DNA of 5,418 nucleotides from Coriobacteriia bacterium. Its GTDB lineage: Bacteria > Actinomycetota > Coriobacteriia > Coriobacteriales > UBA8131. Positions 5,366-5,418 of this stretch are shown piece after piece. A program made the position numbers and the translations under genes. The stretch's first letter is position 1. Each line of letters begins with the position of its first letter. The notes beneath the pieces are model-generated. The model did no database searches and had not been told where the DNA came from. It saw only the letters and a list, made by a program, of their open reading frames with translations. The stretch spans positions 245 to 5,662 of the forward strand of contig DOMT01000173.1 of the NCBI GenBank assembly GCA_003509825.1. The letters are read 5' to 3'.

Positions 5366-5418
5366 CTACTTTCGCAGCACGCACTCCAGTGCGCCGCCAG
5401 CTTTGCCTCTGCCCCCAC
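5366..5418 (-). CDS. Possible C-terminal end of a convergent gene (partial)
   Basis: Reading the minus strand from the right edge gives GGRGKAGGALECVLRK followed by TAG (5366-5368). The stop lies only 8 nt from the stop of the methyltransferase-like gene, a common tail-to-tail spacing, and the peptide looks like an ordinary protein end. Sixteen residues are too few to recognise a family or exclude chance. The stretch also contains a small hairpin (CGCAC 5380-5384, GTGCG 5389-5393) within a weaker outer pair (AAAGCT 5362-5367, AGCTTT 5399-5404), so it may instead be a terminator region, though no T-run follows. Confidence 0.3.
   Translation of the reverse strand, partial: GGRGKAGGALECVLRK

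Noticed and set aside
4658..5384. Open frames on both strands inside the methyltransferase-like gene
   Set aside because: Shadows; the UroD-fold frame explains the whole stretch.

Overview
The window looks like chromosome of an anaerobic, corrinoid-using bacterium of moderately high GC. The proteins resemble those of gut Actinobacteria of the class Coriobacteriia (Eggerthella/Slackia-like), but that assignment rests on remembered protein style, and anaerobic Firmicutes are not excluded. No rRNA, tRNA, transposase or CRISPR array was seen.

Layout. (1) Bases 1-934, minus strand: N-terminal 311 codons of a magnesium-chelatase/cobaltochelatase-type AAA+ ATPase, running off the left edge just after its acidic, Pro/Thr-rich linker begins. 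(2) Bases 935-1179: divergent gap with an extended -10 promoter and two tandem hairpins in the leader of the ATPase gene. (3) Bases 1180-2220, plus strand: a two-gene operon of a small membrane protein resembling an ECF-transporter S component, and a pyridoxamine 5'-phosphate oxidase-like flavin-fold protein whose Shine-Dalgarno overlaps the upstream stop codon. (4) Bases 2221-2464: convergent gap with a 21-bp perfect inverted repeat. (5) Bases 2465-3931, minus strand: a polysaccharide (Wzx-type) flippase-like membrane protein with an arginine-rich tail. (6) Bases 3932-4370: divergent gap with a 23-bp perfect inverted repeat, several smaller complementary segments and candidate promoters. (7) Bases 4371-5357, plus strand: a uroporphyrinogen-decarboxylase-fold protein of the corrinoid methyltransferase superfamily. 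(8) Bases 5366-5418, minus strand: possibly the last 16 codons of a convergent gene.

The chelatase-like ATPase, the S component and the UroD-fold methyltransferase homologue could share a metal/corrinoid theme, but only the S-component/oxidase pair is clearly an operon. The link between the others is inference.

The least explained signals are the two long perfect palindromes that bracket the flippase gene. They differ in sequence but share a spaced pattern, GnCTTTnGnnnnnnTTT. Neither has the T-run of an ordinary terminator. Next come the UroD-fold protein, which lacks the usual His-x-Cys...Cys zinc ligands, and the ATPase, which appears to lack a segment between Walker A and Walker B.
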